Made by a program: the position numbers and the translations under genes. A stretch of DNA of 64,000 bases. Origin: Sphingomonas sp. NFR15. Lineage in GTDB: Bacteria; Pseudomonadota; Alphaproteobacteria; Sphingomonadales; Sphingomonadaceae. The stretch's first letter is position 1; the number at the start of each line of letters is the position of its first letter. Below, piece after piece: positions 8,036 to 17,690 of this stretch. The DNA lies in assembly GCF_900103265.1 (NCBI RefSeq), contig NZ_FMWX01000011.1, forward strand, positions 27,045-91,044. The letters are read 5' to 3'. Under the pieces are notes generated by a model. It worked only from the letters and a program-made list of their open reading frames with translations. It was not told the DNA's origin and did no database searches.

Positions 8036-11000
8036 GAGCGAGAGATCCGGTTGCGAGAGGGTCGGAAGCCGCGCGCCGGTGCTTGCGGTGCGCGATCGAG
8101 AAGACGACGGGGACGAAGACGAGCGTGGCGAGCGTCGCGCAGATCAGCCCGCCGATCACGGCGCGCCCGAGCGGGGCGTTCTGCTCGCCGCCTTCGCCCA
8201 AGCCGAGCGCCATCGGCGCCATGCCGATGATCATCGCGAGCGCGGTCATCAGCACGGGGCGGAAACGGGTCGCGCCCGCCTCGGCGGCGGCGCGCAAAGC
8301 ATCTCCCGTTGCGGCGAGCCGCTCGCGCGCGAAGCTGACCACCAGCACCGAATTGGCGGTGGCGACGCCCATGCACATGATCGCGCCGGTGAGCGCCGGC
8401 ACCGATAGCGGCGTGTGCGTCGCGAACAGCATCCACACGATCCCGGCGAGCGCGGCGGGCAGAGCGGAGATGATGACGGTGGGATCGACCCAGCTCTGGA
8501 AGTTGACGACGATCAGCAGGTAGATGAGCACGATCGCGCCGATCAGGCCGAAGATGAGCCCTGAAAAGGCGGTGTTCATCGTCTCGACCTGGCCGCGCAG
8601 CTTCACGCTCGATCCCTTGGGCAGCGTGGCCTTCGCACCATCGAGCACCGCCCGGATGTCCGCCGCCACCGCGCCGAGATCGCGGCCCTGAGTGGTCGCA
8701 TAGACATCGTAGGAGGGCTGGACGGCGTAATGCGTCACCACCGCCGGCGAGGGTTCGCGGTGGAGCGTGCCCAGTGCGCCGAGCAACTGATAGGTGCCGC
8801 TCGACCCGGTGATCGGCAGGTTCTGCAGCGCCGACAGACTATCGGTACGATATTGCGGCGTCTGCACCACGATCGGATAGGAGACGCCGTTCTTCGGGTT
8901 GAGCCAGAAGGCGGGCGCGACCTGGAAGCTGCCGGCGAGATTGACCGCCATGCTGCGCGTCACGTCGTTCTCGGTGATGCCGAGCCGGTTGGCCTGGGCG
9001 CGATCGACATCGAAGCCGAGTTCGGGATAGGCCTCGGTCTGCTGGACGCGCACGTCGGCGATGCCGGGGATGTGCTGCATCTTCTCGGCGAGCGCCTGCG
9101 CATAGGCCTTGCCGCCTTTGATGTCGCTCCCGGTCACCATCACGTCGATCGGGGCGGGGGCGCCGAAGTTGAGGATCTGGCTGATGATATCTGCGGGCAG
9201 GAACGAGAAGACCGAGCCGGGGAACGCATCGGGCAACGTCTTGCGAAGCGCGCGGACATAGCCGGCGGTCGGTTTGTGACCTTCCGACAAAGTCACGAGG
9301 ATGTCGCCGTCCTGCGGACCGACCCCGCCGGTGTTCGAATAGGCGCGGTTGATGCCCGAGACCGGCATGCCGATGTTGTCGACGATCGACACCAACTCGT
9401 CGGGCGGGATCACCGAACGAATACGATCCTCGACATGGTCGAACAGCGCCGCTGTCTCCTCGATGCGCGTGCCGATCGGCGCGCGGACGTGGAGGTTGAT
9501 CTGGCCCGCGTCGATCGTCGGGAAGAAGTTGCGCCCCAGCATCGGCACCAGCGCGAACGAGAGCAGCACGACCGCCATGAACACGGGCACGAACACGCGC
9601 CGCCGCGCGAGCGCGAAGTCGAGCAGCGAGACATAATAGCCGCGCACCTTCTCGAAACGATGCTCGAACCCGCTCTGGAAGCGGCGGAACACGTTGCGGC
9701 TGCCGGGGCGGCCGGCCTTGGCATCGTGGCTGACCATCACCTCGGCGGTGTGCTCGGTTGCGTGCGTGCGCAGCAGATAATTGCCCATCGTCGGGACGAG
9801 CGTGCGCGACAGCACGAACGAGGCGATCATCGCGAACACCACCGCCATCGCCATCGGGGCGAAGAGGAAGCCGGCGACGCCGGGCAGGAAGAACATCGGC
9901 AGGAAGGCGATGCAGATGCACAGCAGCGACACGAACGCCGGGCCGACGATCTGCTCGGCGCCGTCGAGGATCGCGGCGCGCACCGACTTGCCCTGTTCGA
10001 GATGCCAGTTGATGTTCTCGATCGTAACGGTGGCATCATCGACGAGGATGCCGACCGCGAGCGCGAGCCCGCCCAATGTCATGATGTTGAGCGTCTGCCC
10101 GGCCATCGCCAGCCCCGCCACCGCCGCGAGGATCGCGAGCGGGATCGACGCGGCGATGATGACGGTCGATCGCCAGGAACCGAGGAACAGCAGGATCATC
10201 AGCGAGGTGAGCGCGGCGGCGATCACCCCTTCCTTGATGACCCCCGACACCGCCGCCTTCACGAACAGCGACTGGTCTGACAGCGGCTGCACCTTGAGCG
10301 AGGGCGGCAGCGTCTCGCGTATTTTCGGAAGCAGCGCCTTGGCCTGATCGACGATCGCGATGGTCGAGGCAGCGCCCGACTTGAGGACCGTCATCAGCAC
10401 CGCGCGCCCGCCATCGACGCGCACCACGTTGCGCTGCGGCGGCGATCCGTCGCGGACGTGGGCCACGTCGCGCATCAGCACGGTCGCGCCATCGACGGTC
10501 TTGATCGGCAGGTCGTTGAGCTGCGCGACCACCTCGGGCGAGTTGTTGAGGCGGACGTTATATTCGTACTGGCCGATCTTGGTGGTGCCCGCCGGCACGA
10601 TCTGGTTCTGCGCCGCCAGCGCAGCGCCGACGTCGCTTGCCGACAGGTGTCGCGCCTGAAGCGCATCGGGATCGAGATCGATCTGTATCTGGCGTTCCTT
10701 GCCGCCATAGGGCGAGGGGATCGCCGCACCCTGCACCGAGGCGAGCGCGGGGCGGATGAAGTTCTGGCCGAGATCGTAGATCTTCTGTTCGGACAGATCC
10801 TTCGCCGACAGCGCGAGCTGGAGGATCGGCACGGTCGAGGCGTTGTAGTTGAGGATCTGCGGCGGGGTGATGCCCGGCGGCATCTGCTTGAGCACGGTCT
10901 GCGAGGCGGCGGTCACCTGCGCCGAGGCGGTGCGGATATCGACGCCGGGTTGGAAGAAAATCTTCACGATGCCGACGCCGTTCAGTGACTGGCTTTCGAT

Positions 11001-11282
11001 ATGGTCGATGTCGTTGACCGTGCTCGAAAGCTGGCGCTCGTAATAATAAACGACACGACCGGCCATGTCCTCGGGCGGCAGGCCGCGATAGGTCCATACC
11101 ACCGCGATCACCGGGATTTTGATGTCGGGGAAGATATCGGTCGGGGTGCGCACCCACGCGATCGAGCCGCCCAGCACGATCAGGATGGCGAGGACGACGA
11201 ACGTGTAGGGCTTGCTGAGCGCGAGCTTGACGAGTTGCAGCACGGAGCGCCGGCCTCTTTTCCAGGAAACGAGGCGCTCCAT
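8025..11282 (-). CDS. RND-family multidrug efflux permease
   Basis: This 1085-residue inner-membrane proton/drug antiporter has the usual two-fold organisation of transmembrane bundles and large periplasmic loops. The proton-relay pair lies in GILVDDATVTIENI (D415, D416). The first loop begins after WVRTPTDIFPDIKIPVIAV, and GPQDGDILVTL lies in the second porter half. ATG at 11282 has no clear ribosome site. GTG at 11243 (VLQLVKLALSKPYTF), preceded by AGAGG, may be the true start and fits the family N-terminus better. The preceding two-component genes suggest regulated expression. The substrate cannot be predicted; the sequence looks closer to the broad HAE/HME permeases than to AcrB itself. 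Confidence 0.93.
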   Translation of the reverse strand: MERLVSWKRGRRSVLQLVKLALSKPYTFVVLAILIVLGGSIAWVRTPTDIFPDIKIPVIAVVWTYRGLPPEDMAGRVVYYYERQLSSTVNDIDHIESQSLNGVGIVKIFFQPGVDIRTASAQVTAASQTVLKQMPPGITPPQILNYNASTVPILQLALSAKDLSEQKIYDLGQNFIRPALASVQGAAIPSPYGGKERQIQIDLDPDALQARHLSASDVGAALAAQNQIVPAGTTKIGQYEYNVRLNNSPEVVAQLNDLPIKTVDGATVLMRDVAHVRDGSPPQRNVVRVDGGRAVLMTVLKSGAASTIAIVDQAKALLPKIRETLPPSLKVQPLSDQSLFVKAAVSGVIKEGVIAAALTSLMILLFLGSWRSTVIIAASIPLAILAAVAGLAMAGQTLNIMTLGGLALAVGILVDDATVTIENINWHLEQGKSVRAAILDGAEQIVGPAFVSLLCICIAFLPMFFLPGVAGFLFAPMAMAVVFAMIASFVLSRTLVPTMGNYLLRTHATEHTAEVMVSHDAKAGRPGSRNVFRRFQSGFEHRFEKVRGYYVSLLDFALARRRVFVPVFMAVVLLSFALVPMLGRNFFPTIDAGQINLHVRAPIGTRIEETAALFDHVEDRIRSVIPPDELVSIVDNIGMPVSGINRAYSNTGGVGPQDGDILVTLSEGHKPTAGYVRALRKTLPDAFPGSVFSFLPADIISQILNFGAPAPIDVMVTGSDIKGGKAYAQALAEKMQHIPGIADVRVQQTEAYPELGFDVDRAQANRLGITENDVTRSMAVNLAGSFQVAPAFWLNPKNGVSYPIVVQTPQYRTDSLSALQNLPITGSSGTYQLLGALGTLHREPSPAVVTHYAVQPSYDVYATTQGRDLGAVAADIRAVLDGAKATLPKGSSVKLRGQVETMNTAFSGLIFGLIGAIVLIYLLIVVNFQSWVDPTVIISALPAALAGIVWMLFATHTPLSVPALTGAIMCMGVATANSVLVVSFARERLAATGDALRAAAEAGATRFRPVLMTALAMIIGMAPMALGLGEGGEQNAPLGRAVIGGLICATLATLVFVPVVFSIAHRKHRRAASDPLATGSLAHAG

Positions 11283-11351
11283 CTAAAGCCGCTGCGCTGC
11301 AGCGCATCTTAAATGAATTTCACCTCGCCGGGCGTACGCGGTTGCGTCCGG

Positions 11352-12719
11352 TCAGTCCGCCGGCGCGGCGATCGGGCAACGAATCCGCACGATGAGGCCC
11401 GGCCGTGCATCGCCGAGTTCAAGGTCGAAGCCGTGCAGATGGGCGATCGCCGCGACCACGCTGAGGCCAAGCCCGGTACCGGGAATGCCGGCGGCATCGG
11501 TGCCCCGGTAGAAGCGGCGCAGCGCCGCCTGGCGCTCGTCCGCTGCCAGCCCCGGACCGTTATCGCGCACCGCGATGGCAAGGGCTTGGCCTGTCATCTC
11601 GCTGGAGAGCCAGACCTCGCCGCCCGCGCCGGTAAACTTGATGGCATTGTCGAGCAGATTGCTGATCGCTTCGAACAGCAGTTTGGGATCGCAGGTGATC
11701 GTCGCGTCCTGTGTTGCGACGTGATGCAGCCGCACGCCGACATCCTCGGCGAGCGGCTCGTACAAGTCATAGGCTGCCGCGAGCATCGACGCGACCGAGA
11801 CTGTGGCGAAACCGGCATGGCGTCCCCTCGCTTCAAGCTCGGAGATGCGCAGCAACGCCGCGAATCGCTCCAGCACCAGATCTAGGTCGGCCGTTGCCGC
11901 CTGGGCAAGCTCCACCAGCCGCAGGTCGGCGTCCGCAAGCACGATCGCATGTTGCAAGTGCCCGCGCACGTGCGTCAGCGGCGTGCGCAGATCGTGCGCG
12001 ATGGCATCGGTGACGCCCTTCACCTGTGCGACCACGCGTTCGACCTCCTCGATCATCGCGTTGACCGTCCCGGCGAACAGATCGAGCTCGTCCCCGCGCT
12101 TGCTGATCGGCATGCGCCGGTCCAAGCGACCCGCTGCTATCTCGCGGCTGGCCGCTTGCAGATCGCGGACCCGGCGAAGCGGCGCCAGGCTCAGCAGAAA
12201 GCCCGTGCCGAGCACCAGCAGCGTCATCGCCGCGCCGCTGACGATCAGCATGACGAGCATGCGGTGGCGCAGATCGACGATCGGCGCGATGTCGCGGCCG
12301 ATCAGGATGGTCTCGCCCGTCGTCGCGCGGATCGCCAGTACGCGCAGCGGGCCGTGCGCGCCCGGCTTCTCGCTGATGTTGACCGGGCTGTTGAACGGCA
12401 AGTCGAGCGAAACGCGCAAGTTGCCGGCGACATGCTCGCCAGCGTGGGACTGCAAGCCGAACAGGGTCAAGCCGCTGGCGTTGTGGCGGATCTCGGCGTT
12501 GATGCGATCGGGCAGCGCCTCCGCCGACACCTCCTTGAGGCGATCCGCTTCCAGGCGGAGGATGCGGTCGCTCCGCGCGGTGAGCTCGTGTGCGGACAGG
12601 CCGTAGATCAGGCCGAGCAGGACGACCAAGCCGAGCGCGAACACCAGGCCGAGCAAGGCGGTCAGCCGGAACGTGCTGGTCTTGCGGATTTCGCTTAGAC
12701 GCAAGCGTTCAAGCGGCAT
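11352..12719 (-). CDS. Sensor histidine kinase
   Basis: This membrane sensor kinase of 455 residues has two transmembrane helices (about 19-41 and 153-177) flanking a periplasmic sensor of roughly 110 residues, then a HAMP segment (SLAPLRRVRDLQAASREIAAG). The H-box is IAHDLRTPLTH with phospho-acceptor H242. N, G1 and G2 boxes follow (LLDNAIKFT, RDNGPGLA, GTGLGLSVV). Its start overlaps the response-regulator stop by 11 bases, so the pair is cotranslated. It lies 69 bases upstream of the RND pump, in the same direction, which suggests it controls that pump. The periplasmic domain has no family I recognise. Confidence 0.93.
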   Translation of the reverse strand: MPLERLRLSEIRKTSTFRLTALLGLVFALGLVVLLGLIYGLSAHELTARSDRILRLEADRLKEVSAEALPDRINAEIRHNASGLTLFGLQSHAGEHVAGNLRVSLDLPFNSPVNISEKPGAHGPLRVLAIRATTGETILIGRDIAPIVDLRHRMLVMLIVSGAAMTLLVLGTGFLLSLAPLRRVRDLQAASREIAAGRLDRRMPISKRGDELDLFAGTVNAMIEEVERVVAQVKGVTDAIAHDLRTPLTHVRGHLQHAIVLADADLRLVELAQAATADLDLVLERFAALLRISELEARGRHAGFATVSVASMLAAAYDLYEPLAEDVGVRLHHVATQDATITCDPKLLFEAISNLLDNAIKFTGAGGEVWLSSEMTGQALAIAVRDNGPGLAADERQAALRRFYRGTDAAGIPGTGLGLSVVAAIAHLHGFDLELGDARPGLIVRIRCPIAAPAD

Positions 12720-13383
12720 CGAACCGATAGCCTTCGCCTTTGATCGTGGTGATTACCGACGGGCGCTCCGGCCGGTCCAGCTTCTTGCGGAGCCGCGCGA
12801 TGTGGACGTTGATGAGATTGGGGCCGGGATCGAAATGGTAACCCCACACCTGCTCGAAGATGATGCGGCGGCTCAGTGTGTCGCCCGGGTGGCGCAGGAA
12901 CAGCTCGAGCAAGCGGAATTCCATGTGGAGCAACCGCACCGGCGCGCCGTCCACCGTCACCTCGCGACGGACGAGATCGAGCGCGACGCCCCCCGATTGC
13001 AACACCGTGTCTGCCGCGCCCTGCCGTCGGCGGAGCAGAACTTCGACCCGCATCGCCATTTCGTCGGGCACGAACGGCTTGACCAGATAATCGTCCCCGC
13101 CCGCACGCAGCCCCGCGATCCGCTCATCGACATCGCTTAGCGCGCTGATCATCAACACCGGGATCATCACCCTGCGCTCGCGCAGCGATGCGACCAAGGC
13201 AAGACCGTCGAGCCCGGGCAACATGCGGTCGAGCGTAACCAGATCGAAGGGCTCGCACAGCAGCTTTTCAAGCGCGCGTCGGCCGTCCGCAACCCGGATG
13301 GTATCGTGTCCGTGCGCGTGAAGCGTCGCGGTGATATGCCCCGCGGTATCGGGATCGTCCTCGATGACGAGAATACGCGCCAT
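12709..13383 (-). CDS. OmpR/PhoB-family response regulator
   Basis: The protein has 224 residues. The receiver domain carries the acidic pocket IEDD (residues 8-10), phospho-acceptor D52 (VTLDRMLPG), and the conserved Lys in DDYLVKPF. A winged-helix DNA-binding domain follows (EFRLLELFLRHPGDTLSRR, INVHIARLRKKLD, TIKGEGYRFDAA). ATG at 13383 is preceded by GGAGAAGAG at good spacing. A longer frame to 13446 adds unconserved sequence and is rejected. It is the first gene of the regulator-kinase-RND operon. Confidence 0.95.
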   Translation of the reverse strand: MARILVIEDDPDTAGHITATLHAHGHDTIRVADGRRALEKLLCEPFDLVTLDRMLPGLDGLALVASLRERRVMIPVLMISALSDVDERIAGLRAGGDDYLVKPFVPDEMAMRVEVLLRRRQGAADTVLQSGGVALDLVRREVTVDGAPVRLLHMEFRLLELFLRHPGDTLSRRIIFEQVWGYHFDPGPNLINVHIARLRKKLDRPERPSVITTIKGEGYRFDAA

Positions 13384-13720
13384 GAACTCTTCTCCGCGTC
13401 CACGTGGGCCAGGCCGCGCGGCCGTCCTCGACGCGCAACAAATCACATCGTCGTTGCTTCAATCCGCACTTGGCGACAATCCCTCTGTTGAAGGTGCTTC
13501 TGTCTGCAATCGGACCGGCGGCATAGCCGAGCGGGACTTTGTCGGCATTTATGAACCTATACGGGTTCTAGGCAGCGTCCGACTGGCGTGACCGGTCGAT
13601 TGTTGGGTCACGGCGGAGGCCAGGCCAGCCTCCACATTTCCGTTGCACGGGCGTAATCTTCGCTCGCCAGCCCTGGGGCGAATGGCTTAGGCTCGCCCGT
13701 GAAGATTGGGGGGCTGATCT
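13384..13720. other. Divergent promoter region with a hairpin, no gene seen
   Basis: These 337 bases lie between the response regulator (minus) and the first polysaccharide gene (plus), so promoters in both directions are expected. GGAGGC (13615-13620) and GCCTCC (13628-13633) form a perfect six-base stem with a seven-base loop. Nothing else can be assigned, and no clear -35/-10 pair was found. Confidence 0.5.
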
Positions 13721-15748
13721 TTGCGCGACGGAATCCTGGTGGCCGAGGGCGGGGCGGGCGGCGTGGCGGCCGGCGCGGGCGCGCGGGGCGTGCATATCGC
13801 CGGGATCGGCGGGCTGCGCGCGATTGCGGTGCTGGCGGTGGTGGCGTTCCACCTCGATCCGCGCTGGCTGCCGGGCGGGTTCGTCGGGGTCGATGTGTTC
13901 TTCGTGATTTCGGGGTTCGTCGTCGCGCATTCGGTGGCGGGGGTACGGGCCGAGCGGTTCGGGGCCTATTGCGCGGGGTTCTACCGGCGGCGTTGCCTGC
14001 GCATCCTGCCCGCGCTCTATGTGTATGTGCTGGTGGTGGCGCTCGTTGGGGGGCTGCTGATGCCGGGCGGCGAGGGCACGCGCCCTGTCGCGCTGACCGG
14101 CGCGGCGGCGGTGTTCGGGCTGAGCAACCTCGCGCTGCTGTGGAAGGCGGGCGACTATTTCGCGACCGCGAGCGCCTATAACGGCTTCACCCAGACCTGG
14201 TCGCTGGGGGTGGAGGAGCAATATTATCTGCTGTTCCCGGCGGCGGCGTGGTGGCTGCGGGGGCGGGCGCGGTGGGCGCCGGTCGGTGTGGTCGCGCTGG
14301 CGTGCCTGCTGTCGCTGGCGGCGGCGGGGTGGCTGACGCAGGCGTGGCGCGCGGGCGCGTTCTTCCTGCTGCCGGCGCGCCTGTGGGAGCTTGGCATCGG
14401 CGCGCTGCTGCGCTGGCTGGGGGCGGGGCTGGCGGTGCGCGGCGGCGCGCTGTGGGCGGCGGGCGCGCTGGCGGCGCTGGCGGCGAGTTTCGTGGTGACG
14501 CGCGAGGATGCGTTCCCGTGGCCGGGGGCGCTGCTGCCGTGTCTCGCCACGCTGGTGCTGCTCGCGGTGCTGTGGCGCGGCGGCGGCGGCTGGCCGGCGC
14601 GGATGCTCGGCGCGCGCGCGCCCGAGGCGATCGGCGCGATCAGCTATTCGCTGTATCTGTGGCATTGGGGCGTGGTGGTGCTGATGCGCTGGACGCTCGG
14701 GCTCGACACGCTTGCGCTCAAGGCGCTGGCGGTGGCGCTGATGGCCGCGCTCGCGGTGGCGAGCCATCGCTGGGTGGAGCGGCCGCTGCGGCATCACCGC
14801 CGGCTGCTGGCGCTGCCCGCGCCGGTGTTCTTCGCTGGCGTGGCAGGGGTGGCGGGGGCGGTCGCTGCGGTGTGCCTGGGGCTGGCCTATGCCAAGCCTC
14901 GGATCGGCCTCGCCGCGTCGAACGCCGCAGCGGTGTGGGACCCGGCGTTCGTGCCGGTGGAGGGCACCTGCCCCGTCGCGCGGCGCACCACAGATGTTGG
15001 GATCGGCTGGCGGATCGCCGATCGGCCGGCCTGCGCGGCGGCGGACGCGCGGCGGCTGTTCGTGGTCGGCGATTCGCACGCGGGCGCCTATGCGCTGCTG
15101 CTCCACACCGTCGCGCACGCACGGGCGATGCCGGTCGATCTCTATACGGCGGGCGGGTGCCGGGTGATCGACATCGACGACAGCGCGCTGCCGCCGGGCT
15201 GCGCCGCATTCCGCGCGCGCGCGCTGGCCGAGGTGCGCGCCGCCGCGCGGCCGGGCGACGTGGTGTTCCTGCCGGGGCTCTACACGCCGCTCTACCGCAA
15301 GCTGTGGGATGCCGACGTGCCGCGCGACGCGGGCCTTGGCGCGCAGCGGCCGCTCGATCGCGCGCGGATCGCGGCGTCCGAAGCGCGGCTGCGCGCGCTG
15401 ATCGCGCGCGGGGTGACGATCATCGTCGAGGCGCCCAAGCCGGTGATGCCGAGCGCGTTGTTCCGCTGCGCCGATGGGTTCAACCGGGGGAGCGGCTATT
15501 GCCGGCCCGGCTGGCACGTTCCGCGCGCCGAGGCCGAGCGCCGCCGCGCCCGCGCGCGCGCCGCGCTCGTCGCGATCACGCGCGCGCTGCCCGGCGCGCG
15601 GCTGTGGGACCCGCTGCCGCTGCTGTGCGACGCGCGCGCCTGCGACGGCTACCGGGACGGCGCGCCGCTCTATTACGACACGCATCATCTCAGCGCGGCG
15701 GGCAACCGGCTGCTGGTGCCGGGCTTCCTCGGCGTGCTCGACCGATGA
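13721..15748 (+). CDS. Acyltransferase-3/SGNH fusion (OafA-like)
   Basis: This 675-residue membrane protein is predicted to O-acetylate a surface polysaccharide. The N-terminal half is an acyltransferase-3 domain of about ten helices with VAFHLDPRWLPGGFVGVDVFFVISGF, WSLGVEEQYYLLFP and SYSLYLWHWGVV. From about residue 440 there is a periplasmic SGNH hydrolase-like domain with FVVGDSHAGAY (catalytic Ser) and the C-terminal DTHHLSAAGNR (Asp/His). The TTG start at 13721 has a G-rich stretch upstream; GTG at 13739 is an alternative. It opens a four-gene plus-strand run in which each stop overlaps the next start (ATGA). Confidence 0.88.
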   Translation: MRDGILVAEGGAGGVAAGAGARGVHIAGIGGLRAIAVLAVVAFHLDPRWLPGGFVGVDVFFVISGFVVAHSVAGVRAERFGAYCAGFYRRRCLRILPALYVYVLVVALVGGLLMPGGEGTRPVALTGAAAVFGLSNLALLWKAGDYFATASAYNGFTQTWSLGVEEQYYLLFPAAAWWLRGRARWAPVGVVALACLLSLAAAGWLTQAWRAGAFFLLPARLWELGIGALLRWLGAGLAVRGGALWAAGALAALAASFVVTREDAFPWPGALLPCLATLVLLAVLWRGGGGWPARMLGARAPEAIGAISYSLYLWHWGVVVLMRWTLGLDTLALKALAVALMAALAVASHRWVERPLRHHRRLLALPAPVFFAGVAGVAGAVAAVCLGLAYAKPRIGLAASNAAAVWDPAFVPVEGTCPVARRTTDVGIGWRIADRPACAAADARRLFVVGDSHAGAYALLLHTVAHARAMPVDLYTAGGCRVIDIDDSALPPGCAAFRARALAEVRAAARPGDVVFLPGLYTPLYRKLWDADVPRDAGLGAQRPLDRARIAASEARLRALIARGVTIIVEAPKPVMPSALFRCADGFNRGSGYCRPGWHVPRAEAERRRARARAALVAITRALPGARLWDPLPLLCDARACDGYRDGAPLYYDTHHLSAAGNRLLVPGFLGVLDR

Positions 15749-16632
15749 GCGCGGCGATCATCACGCCGACCTATCGCAACGATCTGGCGATCGTGCGTGC
15801 GCTGTGCGCGTCGGTCGACCGGTTCGTCGCGGCGGACATCCACCATCATCTGGTCGTGCCGCGTGGCCAGTACCGGCTGTTCGCGGACCTGAACGGACCG
15901 CGCCGGACGGTGACGCCGATCGAGGCGGTGTTGCCGCGCGGCTTCGTCAAGCTGCCGCTGCCGGCGCGGCTTCCGCTCAGCGGCCGGGCGGTGCGCGAAT
16001 GGTGGATGGCGCCGGGACGATGGCGGGTGAGCGGCTGGATCATCCAGCAGATCGTCAAGCTGAGCGCCGACCGGGTCTGCGACGCCGACCTGCTGCTGTT
16101 CATCGACAGCGACGTGCGGCTGCTGCGCCCGCTGGACACCGCGCTGTTCCGCCACGGCGACGTGATCCGCTTCGTCCACAAACCGGGGCTGGGGGCGGAC
16201 CAGCCGGCCCAGGCCGCGTGGGGCCGGGTGGTCGGACGGCTGCTCGGGATCGCGCCGCGCGACTATTATGGCGCTGACTACGTCGGCAACATCGTCTCCT
16301 GGCGGCGCGACACCATGCTGCGGCTGCAAGCGCGGATCGCGCAGGTGACCGGGCTGGCCTGGCAAGTGGCCATCGCGCGCGAGCCGCTGTTCTCGGAATA
16401 TCTGGCGTATGGCGTGTTCATCGATCATGTCGAACCCGATGCCGGCCATGCCCGCACGCCCGAGAGCCTGACGCTCAATTCGTGGAATTACGCGTTGTCG
16501 CAGGCCGGGGAGGCGGCGCGCTTCGTGGCGGACTGGCAGCCGCATCATATCGGCGTGCTGCTGCAATCGACCGAGCGGCTGAGCCCTGACGCGCGCGAAC
16601 GGATCATCGCCGCGCTGGCGGCGCGCGCATGA
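15745..16632 (+). CDS. DUF6492-like putative glycosyltransferase
   Basis: This 295-residue protein starts with MSAAIITPTYRNDLAIVRALC, a nucleotide-sugar-binding-like N-terminus of GT-A type. An acidic FIDSDVRLLRPL stretch near residue 120 resembles a DxD metal site. Later conserved-looking segments are DYYGADYVGNIVSWRRDTM and EPLFSEYLAYGVFID. I assign it to the DUF6492 group of polysaccharide-cluster proteins, probably glycosyltransferases; donor and acceptor are unknown. The start overlaps the preceding stop by ATGA and the end overlaps the next gene by ATGA. Confidence 0.72.
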   Translation: MSAAIITPTYRNDLAIVRALCASVDRFVAADIHHHLVVPRGQYRLFADLNGPRRTVTPIEAVLPRGFVKLPLPARLPLSGRAVREWWMAPGRWRVSGWIIQQIVKLSADRVCDADLLLFIDSDVRLLRPLDTALFRHGDVIRFVHKPGLGADQPAQAAWGRVVGRLLGIAPRDYYGADYVGNIVSWRRDTMLRLQARIAQVTGLAWQVAIAREPLFSEYLAYGVFIDHVEPDAGHARTPESLTLNSWNYALSQAGEAARFVADWQPHHIGVLLQSTERLSPDARERIIAALAARA

Positions 16633-17690
16633 GCACGCGCGTGACGATCGGCGTCGATGCGCATGTGTTGACCGGAAAATATCAGGGCACGCGCTCGACG
16701 CTGACCAATTTGCTGCGCGCGCTGGGGGGCCGGCCGGACCCGCCGCGCCTGCTGGTCTATACGGAAGATCCGGCGACGGCGCGCGCCGCGATCGGGGTCG
16801 CGGCGTTCGACTATGTCGCGTTGCCGGCGCTGGGGGCGGTGCGCCGGCTGCTGGACTTTCCCCGGCTGTTCCGGCGCGACGGGGTCACCATCGGCGTGTT
16901 CCAATATATCGCCCCGCTCGCCGGGCGGCATGCCGTGTTCGTCCACGATATCCTGCCGCTGACGCACCCGCGCTATTTCCCGCTGGCGATGCGGGTGCGG
17001 ATGCGGGTGTTCGGCGCGCTGGCGATCCGGCGCGCGCGCGTCGTGCTCGCGGTCAGCGAGCATACGCGCGCGGCGGTGCTGGCGCGCTATCGGCTGCCGC
17101 CCGAACGGGTGCGAGCGGTGCTGAACGGACCATCGTTCGCGCCGCCGGCCTATGCCGGCGCGCGGCCCGCCACGCCGCGCTATATCCTGAACGTCGGGCG
17201 GATCGAGCGGCGCAAGAATGTCGGGCTGCTGATCGCGGCGTTTCGCAAGGCCGATCTCGCCGATGTGCGGCTGGTGATCGTCGGCGCGGTCGATGCGGGG
17301 TTCGCCTTCGCGCCGCCGTGCGACCCGCGGATCGACCTGCGCAGCCGCGTGGCCGAGGCCGAGCTGATCGGCTTGTACCGGGGCGCGAGCCTGTTCGTCT
17401 ATCCGAGCGCCGCCGAGGGGTTCGGCCTGCCGCTGCTCGACGCGACGCTGTTCGGCATCCCGACGATCGCCTCGAACCGCACCGCGCTGCCCGAGGTCAG
17501 TGGCGATCTGGTCCGCTATTTCGATCCCGAGGCGGCGGATGCGGTGACGACGCTGGCCGCGCAGATCGCCGGGCATTTCGGCGCGTCGCCGATCCCCGCG
17601 CCCGATGCGGCGCAGCGGCGCGCGCAGGCCGAACGCTTCTGCTGGACGCGCGCCGCCGACGCCTTCCTCGCCGCGATCGACGCGCGATGA
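16629..17690 (+). CDS. GT4-family glycosyltransferase
   Basis: This 353-residue GT-B glycosyltransferase has the donor-binding half typical of GT4: YILNVGRIERRKNVGLLIAAF, then LYRGASLFVYPSAAEGFGLP (the E-x7-E region) and GIPTIASNRTALPEV. The N-terminal half includes FVHDILPLTHPRYFP. Like many such enzymes it probably adds a sugar to a lipid-linked repeat unit at the inner face of the membrane. It is coupled by ATGA overlaps to the genes on both sides. Confidence 0.9.
   Translation: MSTRVTIGVDAHVLTGKYQGTRSTLTNLLRALGGRPDPPRLLVYTEDPATARAAIGVAAFDYVALPALGAVRRLLDFPRLFRRDGVTIGVFQYIAPLAGRHAVFVHDILPLTHPRYFPLAMRVRMRVFGALAIRRARVVLAVSEHTRAAVLARYRLPPERVRAVLNGPSFAPPAYAGARPATPRYILNVGRIERRKNVGLLIAAFRKADLADVRLVIVGAVDAGFAFAPPCDPRIDLRSRVAEAELIGLYRGASLFVYPSAAEGFGLPLLDATLFGIPTIASNRTALPEVSGDLVRYFDPEAADAVTTLAAQIAGHFGASPIPAPDAAQRRAQAERFCWTRAADAFLAAIDAR

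Noticed and set aside
13568..15688. Open minus-strand frame of 706 codons
   Set aside because: It is antisense to the acyltransferase-SGNH gene; its sequence is low-complexity Arg/Pro/Gln, a composition artefact.
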